42,402 nucleotides of DNA, from positions 1-42,402 of the forward strand of contig CAJUKY010000017.1 of assembly GCA_910587055.1 (NCBI GenBank). Reading direction: 5' to 3'. Positions 35,358-42,402 of this stretch are shown in pieces. The first letter of the stretch is position 1. Every line of letters begins with the position of its first letter. Source of the DNA: Candidatus Gastranaerophilales bacterium. Lineage in GTDB: Bacteria; Cyanobacteriota; Vampirovibrionia; Gastranaerophilales; Gastranaerophilaceae. Below the pieces are notes generated by a model, which ran no database searches, was not told the origin of the DNA, and saw only the letters and a list, made by a program, of their open reading frames with translations. Both the position numbers and the translations under genes were made by a program.

Positions 35358-36164
35358 CTAAAAACATTCTTTGAGGTATCTCGCCCAGCCATGTTTTTTC
35401 ATTTCAAACTTACCCATTACATGTGATGATAAAAGCTTAATCCTGTGCTTATAAGGGCCCTCTATTGATCTATACATTGTCATCCGAGCTATATTGGGGA
35501 ATTCCCTTGCATCGTAGTGATATAATTTCCCGATTAATTTATCTATATATGAAGTGTCTACTTGCTTATCTATCTTATTTTCTTCTAAAGCTTCTAATAT
35601 GGAACCGGCTAAATAATCTGCTATTTGAATACATTTACATTCTTTTCCACAGGTTGTAACATTAATTTTTATTTTTTTATTTGAAAAAGTTGTGGTAATT
35701 TCTTGTATTTTTTGATAGTCAACTGCCGCATTTTTTTCAAATATTGCTTCAAATTCAAGATTATCTGTCTCCTTTGAGAACATATAATGTATTTCTTTAA
35801 ATAAAATTCTGGCAACGTGTTCAAAAATTTCTTGCGATGTTAAAAACGATCTTCTAGGTTCCATTTCGCAGATGCCAACCAATTCCATTTTGTCTTGTGC
35901 AACAATGATTGAGCTAAACTCTTGTATTTCTGCAATTTTATTAATAAAAACATTTCTTTTTGCGTGTCTGTCTTCTTTAAAGTGAAAATTTTTTGCGATT
36001 TTTAATTTTTCTTTTGTATCATCTATTATTTGTTCTACTCTAAGCAAATCCTTGTCTTTAATAATTACAGCAGACAATATAAACCAATATGTGCTTCTAT
36101 TGGTGGGATCTTCTAAAAAATTATTACCAAGATCGCCTGATTCATCAATGTAAATTTTATACAT
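35358..36164 (-). CDS. DUF3800 protein (RNase H-like fold)
   Basis: A 268-residue protein starting MYKIYIDESGDLG, the DUF3800 signature, followed by NFHFKED and near the C-terminal part IQIADYLAGSIL. The acidic residues in DESGD, HFKED and QIADY are those expected for the RNase H-like active site. The family is common on mobile elements and in defence islands; biochemical function is not established. TATAAT ends 6 nt before the ATG, with AAGG between, so leaderless or short-leader expression is likely. It lies upstream of the helicase gene (111-bp gap) on the same strand. Confidence 0.85.
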   Translation of the reverse strand: MYKIYIDESGDLGNNFLEDPTNRSTYWFILSAVIIKDKDLLRVEQIIDDTKEKLKIAKNFHFKEDRHAKRNVFINKIAEIQEFSSIIVAQDKMELVGICEMEPRRSFLTSQEIFEHVARILFKEIHYMFSKETDNLEFEAIFEKNAAVDYQKIQEITTTFSNKKIKINVTTCGKECKCIQIADYLAGSILEALEENKIDKQVDTSYIDKLIGKLYHYDAREFPNIARMTMYRSIEGPYKHRIKLLSSHVMGKFEMKKHGWARYLKECF

Positions 36165-36187
36165 AACCTTATTATATATAAAAATTT

Positions 36188-36750
36188 CTACAAATAAAAA
36201 TTCCTATAAACTTCATCTATGTCTTCTTGCTCGATTCCAATGTAGCGGAGGGTGATGGAGGGGGTGGAATGGTTGAAGATTTTTTGCAGCATTACGATAT
36301 CGTCGTATTGTTGGTAAAAATGATAGCCAAAGGTTTTGCGTAAGGTATGTGTTCCTATTCTGCCTTTTATTCCGACCATTCGGGCGGCTTTGTTTATGAT
36401 TCGGTATGCTTGGGCTCTATCCATCTATACCCTTTTTGTGTATAAAATAGCGGGATATCGTCGGGCTTGCCTTTGACGAATTCTTCAATCTCGACCTTCA
36501 GGTTTTCGTTAATTGGGAATTTTTTGTATTTATTGGTTTTCTTTTCTCTTAGTTCTATGTAGTCTTTGCCTTTTACGTCTTTGACGTTGAGTGAAAGAAT
36601 ATCAGCGATTCGCAATCCGCTGTTTATGCCGAAGCTGAAAAGGAGAGCATTGCGTGGTTTCTTGGAAAGAATTCGCTTAATGTTTTGGATATCTTCTATG
36701 CTTTTTATGGGTTCGACGATGTTCATTTGTACCTCAAGGTTTTGAGCCAC
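36188..36750 (-). pseudogene. Tyrosine recombinase split by a frameshift
   Basis: Two overlapping frames cover one integrase catalytic domain. The first (36394-36750, 118 aa) carries LLFSFGINSGLRIADILSLNVKDVKGK with catalytic Arg I and ends out of frame after PLFYTQKG. The second (36188-36424, 78 aa) carries RAQAYRIINKAA, HTLRKTFGYHFYQ (H-x-x-R), NHSTPSITLRYIG (H and the nucleophile Tyr). Joining needs a -1 shift near 36420-36435, but the -1 frame has a TAG just before the second ATG, so slippage at the A-run alone does not restore it. It is a short integrase form without an N-terminal core-binding domain, and is probably inactive. It may have served this island. Confidence 0.8.
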
Positions 36751-36802
36751 AACATTAATTACCTAAAAGAGAGAAGAAATAAAGTGGGAATTCTTTGATA
36801 TA

Positions 36803-36836
36803 TTGATTTCTGGTATTTGAATTTTATACTGGTGAT
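36803..36836 (+). promoter_or_regulatory. Promoter adjoining the 276-aa gene start
   Basis: TTGATT (36803-36808), a 16-nt spacer and TATACT (36825-36830) end 6 nt before the ATG at 36837. No ribosome-binding site other than GGTGAT is visible. Confidence 0.5.
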
Positions 36837-37667
36837 ATGACAAAAGCGCAAGATAAAAAATTAGAAGAACAAGAATATTTAGATGGTTTTAAAGAAACCC
36901 AAGTTGGTAAGCAATTTTACGAGGATTGCTTAATTACAGACATTTTTGAAGTCACAAAGCAGCCTGATTTTATTTTAAAAACAAACTCAGAAAAACTGAT
37001 AGGAATAGAATTAACAGAGTTTATTGTTAAAAATAAAAACACTAAATACACACAAGCTCTAACAAGAATAGGAAATCGAATATGTAAATATGCCAAGAAA
37101 CAATATGATTTAGGTATATCTATGACCATAGACCAATTTGATAAATTTTTATGGTGTCCCACCAATCGGAATGATTATCTAAAGAGGGCATATGACCCTG
37201 GTTTTTCAGATGTTCCACCAATCAAGGAATTTAAGGAAAAATTGCAAGAATTTGTAAAAGCTAATATAAACAATCTTAAGAAAAGGAATTTTGTTAAGGG
37301 CTGTATAACAATTCAGGATGAGTATTTTAAAATAACTATTGAAACTTATTCATTTATGAATTTGGGCAAGTTTGATTGCCACGTTAATAATACAGGTTGG
37401 TGCAAAGAAGATCCAAATGAAGATTTGCAAGCCTGTATTGATGAAAAAAATAATAAGTTTGAAAATTATATAAAAAAGTGCAATGATTGTTATTTGTTGA
37501 TTATTTTAGCTGATTCAAGCAAAGGTAGTTTTTGTCTTTATACAGATAAATTATTAAAACATAAATACACATCTAAGTTTAAAGAAATATTTTTCTATGA
37601 TGAAAGGAAAAAAGAAGCATATAAGCTACGCGCCAAACAATTTTCGCATTGGATGCTTTCTTTTTAA
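36837..37667 (+). CDS. Hypothetical protein, possible PD-(D/E)xK-like nuclease
   Basis: A 276-residue soluble protein of unknown family. QPDFILKT...IGIELTEFI (about residues 43-62) matches the spacing of a PD-(D/E)xK nuclease core (P-D, then E-x-T in place of E-x-K). The rest is K/N-rich with several cysteines, among them CHVNNTGWCKED and YIKKCNDCYLL. It is a single gene next to the broken integrase and upstream of hipBA, with its own leaderless-type promoter. A nuclease role is a guess from the short motif; it could also be an inactive relative. Confidence 0.55.
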   Translation: MTKAQDKKLEEQEYLDGFKETQVGKQFYEDCLITDIFEVTKQPDFILKTNSEKLIGIELTEFIVKNKNTKYTQALTRIGNRICKYAKKQYDLGISMTIDQFDKFLWCPTNRNDYLKRAYDPGFSDVPPIKEFKEKLQEFVKANINNLKKRNFVKGCITIQDEYFKITIETYSFMNLGKFDCHVNNTGWCKEDPNEDLQACIDEKNNKFENYIKKCNDCYLLIILADSSKGSFCLYTDKLLKHKYTSKFKEIFFYDERKKEAYKLRAKQFSHWMLSF

Positions 37668-37700
37668 ATTTAATCTCAATCTCAAAAAATACAACATATC

Positions 37701-37803
37701 ATTCCGGAAATGTGTAATTCCTGAGGCAGAATGATACACACAATTCTGGAAATGTGTAATTCCCCAGACAGAATACACACACAATTCTAATGCTGTGTTT
37801 AAT
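37701..37803. repeat. Tandem ~42-bp repeat
   Basis: Two full units (37701-37742 and 37743-37783) share ATTC(C/T)GGAAATGTGTAATTCC and (A/G)CAGAAT..ACACACA. A third, partial unit starts at 37784. The GGAA...TTCC halves give each unit imperfect dyad symmetry. It lies between the 276-aa gene and the hipBA operators. Confidence 0.75.
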
Positions 37804-37852
37804 ACCATTGTCCTAAGTAAAACACCAACTTTGTTATTTTTAAAAATATATT

Positions 37853-37913
37853 ATAGATAATATATTATCTATATATTGACTTTTTAGCAAAAACAGGATA
37901 ATATATTATCTAT
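37853..37913 (+). promoter_or_regulatory. hipBA promoter with two palindromic operators
   Basis: Operator 1 is a perfect 20-bp palindrome (37853-37872, ATAGATAATA and its complement). Operator 2 (37897-37913) repeats 17 bp of it. Between them TTGACT (37876-37881), a 17-nt spacer and TAATAT (37899-37904) form a promoter whose -10 lies inside operator 2. The ATG of hipB at 37912 also lies in operator 2. Bound HipB would block RNA polymerase directly. Confidence 0.8.
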
Positions 37914-38196
37914 GAACAACTTTCTTTTTAACCCAAAAACTCCCAATGACATTGCAAAAGAATTTGTTGAAAAGATTAAGCAGAAGAGAAAAATGCTTAA
38001 AATTTCACAAGTACAGCTTGTGACAAAATCTGGTGTTAGCCTGGGGTCTCTCAAGAGATTTGAATCAAAACATGAAATTTCACTAAATTCTTTGATAAAA
38101 ATCCTGATTGCACTTAATTTAGAAAAAGATTTTGAAAACTTGTTTACACAAAAAACATACAATTCTATTGATGAGGTTATAAATGGACAACTATAA
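37912..38196 (+). CDS. hipB: HipB-like antitoxin, XRE-type repressor
   Basis: A 94-residue DNA-binding protein with a helix-turn-helix at about 24-80: KIKQKRKMLKISQVQLVTKSGVSLGSLKRFE, then HEISLNSLIKILIALNL (given as two short blocks, SQVQLVTKSGVSLGSLKRFE and SLNSLIKILIALNL). It overlaps hipA by 14 nt, the usual antitoxin-toxin arrangement, and its promoter carries two matching palindromes. It should bind and neutralise HipA and repress the operon. The transcript would be leaderless (-10 box 7 nt before ATG). Confidence 0.88.
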   Translation: MNNFLFNPKTPNDIAKEFVEKIKQKRKMLKISQVQLVTKSGVSLGSLKRFESKHEISLNSLIKILIALNLEKDFENLFTQKTYNSIDEVINGQL

Positions 38197-39289
38197 ATAT
38201 TTAAAAGTATTTTATAATGATATTTTAGTTGGTACTCTTGCTAAAACACCCGAAAGAGTGGTCGCATTCGAATACGATTCAGACTGGTTGATTAATGGTT
38301 TCAGTATATCTCCTTTTAGTTTGCCGCTCATTAAAAAAGTTTTTATCCCAAAATACGAACCTTTTGATGGGTTGTTTGGAGCTTTTAATGATAGCTTGCC
38401 TGATGGCTGGGGAAGATTACTTGTTGACAGATTATTTTTGAAAAACAAAATAAATCCGGTTGAAATTGACAATCTCAATCGGCTTGCGGTTGTTCAGGAA
38501 AGCGGGATGGGGGCTTTAACATATAAACCTGAACATAAATTTGAAACAGAAAACAACATTTCGGACTTTGATATTCTCGCTCAAGAATGTTCAAAAATTT
38601 TAGAATCTCAGAATTCAGATAATTTAGATGAACTTTTTCAATTAGGTGGTTCGTCAGGCGGTGCAAGACCGAAGATTTTGACTTCTATAGATAATGAAGA
38701 TTGGATAATTAAATTCCCGTCATCAACGGACCCTAAAAATATTGGGGAACAAGAATATCAATATTCAATATGCGCAAAAGATTGCGGAATTAATATGACA
38801 GAAACCAAACTTTTCCCATCTGAAATTTGTTCGGGTTATTTTGGCATAAAAAGATTTGATAGGGAAAATAATAAAAAAGTGCATATGGTATCTGTAAGCG
38901 GGTTATTGGAAACAAGCCACAGGCTTCCTAATCTTGATTATAATTTATTAATGAAACTTACACTTGAACTAACAAGAAATTATGAAGACATTGAGCAATT
39001 ATATAGATTAATGTGTTTCAACGTATTTGCTCACAATCGTGATGACCATTCAAAGAATTTTTCTTTTTTGTATGACGATAATAAAAAAGAATGGCATTTA
39101 TCCCCTGCGTATGATTTAACTTATAGTTCTTCATTTAATGGAGAACATGCAACAACAATAAATGGCGAAGGAAAAAATCCCTCTTTAGATGATATTTTAA
39201 CTGTTGCTAAAAATATGGGACTAAATGAAAAATTTGCAAAAGATATTACATTGGAAATTCAGGAAAAATGCAAAAAATTATTTGATTAA
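38183..39289 (+). CDS. hipA: HipA-like toxin kinase
   Basis: A 368-residue protein with the HipA N-terminal subdomain (YNDILVGTLAKTP, FSISPFSLPL, FDGLFGAFNDSLPDGWGRLL) and the kinase part: QLGGSSGGARPK (Gly-rich loop), DWIIKFPS (ATP-binding Lys), FNVFAHNRDDHSKNFSFL (catalytic loop Asp and Asn) and LSPAYDLTYS (metal-binding D). It is shorter than E. coli HipA (about 440 aa) but all kinase motifs are present. E. coli HipA phosphorylates glutamyl-tRNA synthetase and causes growth arrest; the target here is unknown. It is the last gene before the tRNA-Ser that ends the island. Confidence 0.92.
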   Translation: MDNYKYLKVFYNDILVGTLAKTPERVVAFEYDSDWLINGFSISPFSLPLIKKVFIPKYEPFDGLFGAFNDSLPDGWGRLLVDRLFLKNKINPVEIDNLNRLAVVQESGMGALTYKPEHKFETENNISDFDILAQECSKILESQNSDNLDELFQLGGSSGGARPKILTSIDNEDWIIKFPSSTDPKNIGEQEYQYSICAKDCGINMTETKLFPSEICSGYFGIKRFDRENNKKVHMVSVSGLLETSHRLPNLDYNLLMKLTLELTRNYEDIEQLYRLMCFNVFAHNRDDHSKNFSFLYDDNKKEWHLSPAYDLTYSSSFNGEHATTINGEGKNPSLDDILTVAKNMGLNEKFAKDITLEIQEKCKKLFD

Positions 39290-39400
39290 TTTCATAATGA
39301 ATCTTAATCTTAAAGCCTATTTAATCTTCATTTAACAGTTTCATTATATCAAGACAGTTTGCGAATTTTACTTTAAAAAAATAAACCATTAAACTAAAAT

Positions 39401-39421
39401 CCACCTTTTAAAACAAGGTGG
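39401..39421 (-). terminator. Hairpin downstream of tRNA-Ser(GGA)
   Basis: CCACCTT (39401-39407) pairs with AAGGTGG (39415-39421). On the minus strand it follows the tRNA 3' end by about 10 nt and is followed by ATTTTAGTTT, so it probably terminates the tRNA transcript. Confidence 0.55.
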
Positions 39422-39430
39422 ACTAGAAAA

Positions 39431-39517
39431 CGGAAAGGGAGGGATTCGAACCCTCGGTGGAGTTACCCCCACACAGACGTTCCAGGTCTGCACCTTAAAC
39501 CACTCGGACACCTCTCC
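39431..39517 (-). tRNA. tRNA-Ser(GGA)
   Basis: On the minus strand: acceptor GGAGAGG/CCTTTCC, D-arm with GAGTGGTTTAAGG, anticodon loop CTGGAAC (GGA), a long variable arm and T-arm GAGGGTTCGAATCCCTC, with discriminator G. CCA is not encoded. It marks the right border of the accessory island. Confidence 0.95.
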
Positions 39518-39563
39518 ATTTATATATTTATTGTATTAAGATAATAAGATTTTCGCAAGTTAT

Positions 39564-40337
39564 TTATCCGTTTATATCCAATGAATTTCTGCTGGGGAAA
39601 GGTCTTTTCCTTGGAGGATGTGGTTCCTGAAATCTTTTTTCTAATTTTTCTGCAGCTTTATCAAGTGCCTCTAAAAGATTATCTTCTCTTGAAAGATAAT
39701 TTACTCTTTTCCCAAATGTATCGCCATCATAAAGATTTGCAACTTCGATAACCTGCGCCCCGTTTTCATTGCTTGGCATTACAACAATATCCGTATCTCT
39801 TAATTTTTTTGCAGCATTGGATAATCTTTCTTCTGCCAGTTGAGTTTCTGCTGGATTTATGTTTAAGCGCCAATCATTATAAGTCATTGCGACTTTTGAA
39901 TTTATATAAAATGATAAAGGATTTTCCTTTTGTCTTGCTACCATTTCATCAACATCGGGCATAGAAAAATTGAGTCCGTTAGATTTTGATACAGTTTTTG
40001 TTTGTGTGGATTGTTCTCCATTTATCAAAAATGTTATTGCTTTTTTAATAGCATCTAAACAATTTGTATCTTTTGAAATTATATCGGAACTTTTATTTCG
40101 TACAGGATCATATTTTGTTATAGCAGTACCCAAAGAACCCCAATCACCAATTTTTATATCAATATTTTGAGCTAGTCCTTCCAGTTGTTGAAATAATTTG
40201 CGAAAGTCTGCTTGTGTTGTTTTATTTTGGCTTAATTTATTTAACATATTGACTGTGCCGATATTTTTATGATATATGGCTCTAAAACTTGGATTTGGAT
40301 TATTATTTGTTATAGAAAAATTATTAGATAATCTCAT
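39564..40337 (-). CDS. Hypothetical protein, lineage-type (N-terminal SFRA)
   Basis: A 257-residue soluble protein of unknown function. The N-terminus MRLSNNFSITNNNPNPSFRA is N-rich with an SFRA motif and has no signal peptide. The middle contains DIKIGDWGSLGTAITKYD and the C-terminal half has alpha-helical, charged stretches (ERLSNAAKKLRDTDIVVMP, LLEALDKAAEKLEKRF). It ends in a basic, proline-rich tail (PHPPRKRPFPSR). AAGGAAAC lies upstream of the ATG. Similar short FRA-type N-termini occur in its presumed lineage; this is recollection, not a search. Confidence 0.65.
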   Translation of the reverse strand: MRLSNNFSITNNNPNPSFRAIYHKNIGTVNMLNKLSQNKTTQADFRKLFQQLEGLAQNIDIKIGDWGSLGTAITKYDPVRNKSSDIISKDTNCLDAIKKAITFLINGEQSTQTKTVSKSNGLNFSMPDVDEMVARQKENPLSFYINSKVAMTYNDWRLNINPAETQLAEERLSNAAKKLRDTDIVVMPSNENGAQVIEVANLYDGDTFGKRVNYLSREDNLLEALDKAAEKLEKRFQEPHPPRKRPFPSRNSLDING

Positions 40338-40408
40338 TTATAGTTTCCTTGGTATATTGTAAACATTGTATACAAAAACACTGAATAATAAAAATTGCCT
40401 GTAATAAT

Positions 40409-40440
40409 AAAAAAGATTTACAAAACTGTAAATCTTTTTT
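40409..40440. terminator. Strong bidirectional terminator after clpC
   Basis: AAAAAAGATTTACA (40409-40422) pairs perfectly with TGTAAATCTTTTTT (40427-40440) across a 4-nt loop. It gives T-runs on both strands, 24 nt after the clpC stop codon. Confidence 0.85.
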
Positions 40441-40464
40441 ATAAAAAGTATAGAATTTAAATCA

Positions 40465-42402
40465 TTATTTCTTTTCAATAATAATTGCATCATCCTGCAT
40501 TTTCATTAATAATGTATCATTTGCGCCATATTTACCTGTAAGAATTTCTTCCGCAAGAACATCTTCAATTTTCTTTTGGATTACTCTTCTTAAAGGTCTT
40601 GCGCCGTAGGCTTCGTTATAGCCTTCTTTTGCAAGATAATCTTTAACATCGTCGCCTACTTCAATTTTCAATTCTCTTTCATCAAGACGCTTAAATAAAT
40701 CTTTAAGCATTAAATCTACAATTTGTCTGATTTCTTCCTGACTCAAGTGAGCAAATACAATAATGTCATCAATACGGTTTAAAAATTCAGGTCTGAAAGA
40801 TTTTTTCATTTCTTCCATAACGGTATCTTTCAGCTTTTCGTATTTGTCTTTCTTTGAATCTTGGGAGACGGAAAAACCAAGCTTTTGAGTTGATGTTATC
40901 ATGCTGGCACCCACGTTTGATGTCATAATGATAATTGTATTTTTAAAGTTGACAAGTCTGCCTTTGGAATCCGTTAAACGGCCGTCATCAAGTATTTGAA
41001 GCATGATGTTAAATACATCCGGATGCGCTTTTTCTATTTCATCAAACAGTACAACGGAATAAGGTTTTTTACGTATAATTTCCGTCATATGCCCGCCGTC
41101 ATCGTATCCTACGTACCCCGGAGGTGAACCGATAAGTTTTGAAGTCGTATGTTTTTCCATAAACTCGGACATATCGATTCTTACAATATTATCTTCTGAA
41201 CCAAACACTGCTTCTGCAAGGGCTTTGGCTAATTCTGTTTTGCCGACACCGGTGGGGCCTGAGAAAATAAAGCTTCCAATAGGCCTGTTTGGTGATTTTA
41301 AACCTACTCTGGCGCGCCTAATCGCCTTAGATAGGGCAACTACGGCTTCATTTTGGCCGATAACTCTGGCGTGCAAGGTTTCTTCAAGCTTTAACAATCT
41401 CTCGGATTCACCTTCCGTGATTTTTGTAACGGGAATACCCGTAATGGTTGAAACCACTGCTGCAACTTCATCTACACCAACAGTTGGCTTATTTGCATCT
41501 TGAGAATTTTTCCAGCTGTCTTGATATTCTCTGATTTTATCTTTAATTTGAGCTTCTAAATCCCTTAAATCCGAAGCTTTTTCAAATTCCTGATTTCTTA
41601 TTGCATCTTCTTTTTCTTTGATGGTGGCTTTCAGTTCTTTTTCAAGCTCTTTTCCTTCGGGAGGAAGGCTTGAAACATTTAAACGCACCTTTGAAGCAGC
41701 TTCGTCAATAAGGTCGATTGCTTTATCAGGCAAAAATCTTTCTGTTATGAATTTGCTTGATAATTCAGTTGCAGCAACAATAGCCTCGTCTGATATGAAT
41801 AATTTGTGGTGTTCTTCATATTTTGGCTTTAAACCTTTGATAATTTGAATAGTTTCTTCAATTGAAGGCTGTTCCACAAGAACCATCTGGAAACGTCTTT
41901 CAAGTGCAGAATCTTTTTCAATATGTTTTCTGTACTCATCAAGCGTTGTAGCGCCGATAACCTGAATTTCGCCGCGGCTTAATGCGGGCTTTAAGATGTT
42001 GGCGGCATCAATAGCGCCTTCTGCAGCACCTGCGCCGATTAACGTATGCATCTCATCAATTACAAGAATAATATTTCCTGCCTGACGAATTTCATCCATG
42101 ATTTTTTTCAGACGTTCTTCAAATTCACCTCTATATTTAGTTCCTGCAACAAGGAGACCCATATCAAGCTGAATAATCTTTTTATTTTCTAAGATATCAG
42201 GTACTTCACAATCTATGATTTTCATTGCTAAGCCCTGAGCAATTGCGGTTTTACCTACGCCCGGTTCACCGATAAGAATCGGGTTATTTTTTGTGCGGCG
42301 GGCAAGAATTTGAATAACTCTTTCAATTTCTTTTTCACGTCCTACAACAGGGTCAAGCCTTTGCTCCTGTGCTGCAAGAGTTAAATCTGTACCGAATTCA
42401 TC
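40465..42402 (-). CDS. clpC: ClpC-type AAA+ unfoldase, 3' part
   Basis: The C-terminal about 645 residues of an HSP100/Clp ATPase; the frame stays open to the window end, so the start lies outside. The first AAA+ domain has NNPILIGEPGVGKTAIAQGLA (in short: GEPGVGKT) and LVIDEMHTLIGAG. A UVR-like segment in the middle domain (IRNQEFEKASDLRDLEAQIK) marks ClpC rather than ClpB. The second AAA+ domain has GPTGVGKTELAKALAE, SPPGYVGYDDGG and LFDEIEKAHPDVFN. It unfolds proteins for ClpP and is found in cyanobacteria and Firmicutes. An ATG at 42223-42225 is internal, not the true start. Confidence 0.95.
   Translation of the reverse strand, partial: DEFGTDLTLAAQEQRLDPVVGREKEIERVIQILARRTKNNPILIGEPGVGKTAIAQGLAMKIIDCEVPDILENKKIIQLDMGLLVAGTKYRGEFEERLKKIMDEIRQAGNIILVIDEMHTLIGAGAAEGAIDAANILKPALSRGEIQVIGATTLDEYRKHIEKDSALERRFQMVLVEQPSIEETIQIIKGLKPKYEEHHKLFISDEAIVAATELSSKFITERFLPDKAIDLIDEAASKVRLNVSSLPPEGKELEKELKATIKEKEDAIRNQEFEKASDLRDLEAQIKDKIREYQDSWKNSQDANKPTVGVDEVAAVVSTITGIPVTKITEGESERLLKLEETLHARVIGQNEAVVALSKAIRRARVGLKSPNRPIGSFIFSGPTGVGKTELAKALAEAVFGSEDNIVRIDMSEFMEKHTTSKLIGSPPGYVGYDDGGHMTEIIRKKPYSVVLFDEIEKAHPDVFNIMLQILDDGRLTDSKGRLVNFKNTIIIMTSNVGASMITSTQKLGFSVSQDSKKDKYEKLKDTVMEEMKKSFRPEFLNRIDDIIVFAHLSQEEIRQIVDLMLKDLFKRLDERELKIEVGDDVKDYLAKEGYNEAYGARPLRRVIQKKIEDVLAEEILTGKYGANDTLLMKMQDDAIIIEKK

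Noticed and set aside
36394..36440. Programmed -1 frameshift joining the two integrase halves
   Set aside because: There are only five A residues and no proper slippery heptamer in frame, and the -1 frame meets TAG before the second ATG.
1..42402. CRISPR array
   Set aside because: No regularly spaced short direct repeats with unique spacers and no cas genes were seen. The only tandem repeats are the DGR tails, R1-R3 and the 42-bp units.

Overview
The window is AT-rich bacterial DNA with low-GC codon use. It carries two ordinary chromosomal segments around a large accessory island. My best guess for the source is an uncultured gut-associated cyanobacterial relative (Gastranaerophilales / 'Melainabacteria'). 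This rests on the general look of the housekeeping proteins: an OmpH-like periplasmic chaperone, ClpC with a UVR segment, and lineage-type hypothetical proteins with FRA-like N-termini. It is an inference and no marker gene is present.

Region 1 (1-3300) is a diversity-generating retroelement (DGR) read on the minus strand: an Avd-type accessory gene, a DGR-type reverse transcriptase (YVDD, IGxxxSQ), then four tandem G+C-richer repeat units that each encode a C-type-lectin-like C-terminal tail. A tRNA-Ser(UGA) follows. Region 2 (3377-10661) is core genome: OmpH/Skp, two overlapping PlsC-type acyltransferases, an unknown membrane protein, DUF378, an exported carboxypeptidase-regulatory-like protein, a HisC-HAD fusion overlapping HisB, and tRNA-Met(CAU).

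Region 3 (about 10662-39300) is an accessory/defence island between tRNA-Met and tRNA-Ser(GGA). Its left part is a set of single-gene cassettes (Mrr-nSTAND protein, RhuM, DUF2971) separated by three homologous 340-580 bp repeats. Next is a G+C-richer Mu-like transposition module (MuA-like transposase, MuB-like ATPase, two small DNA-binding proteins). Then come an McrA-like HNH protein, a Septu-like ATPase/HNH pair, a DUF5131/TcmP pair with a new-looking internally duplicated partner, a PLD-helicase / adenine methyltransferase / AlbA_2 / DUF3800 block, a frameshifted tyrosine recombinase, a possible nuclease, and a HipBA toxin-antitoxin pair with visible palindromic operators.

Region 4 (39431-42402) is core again: tRNA-Ser(GGA), a lineage-type hypothetical protein and the 3' part of clpC, cut by the window end.

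The most unusual items are these. (a) The DGR has a tandem array of four variable-tail units, none with a clear target-gene start. (b) Cassette-flanking repeats share architecture with the Mu-like element's leader, and their inverted-repeat arms and terminator stems differ in sequence but remain self-complementary. (c) Several island and core genes have a -10 box 6-7 nt before the start codon, which suggests leaderless mRNAs.
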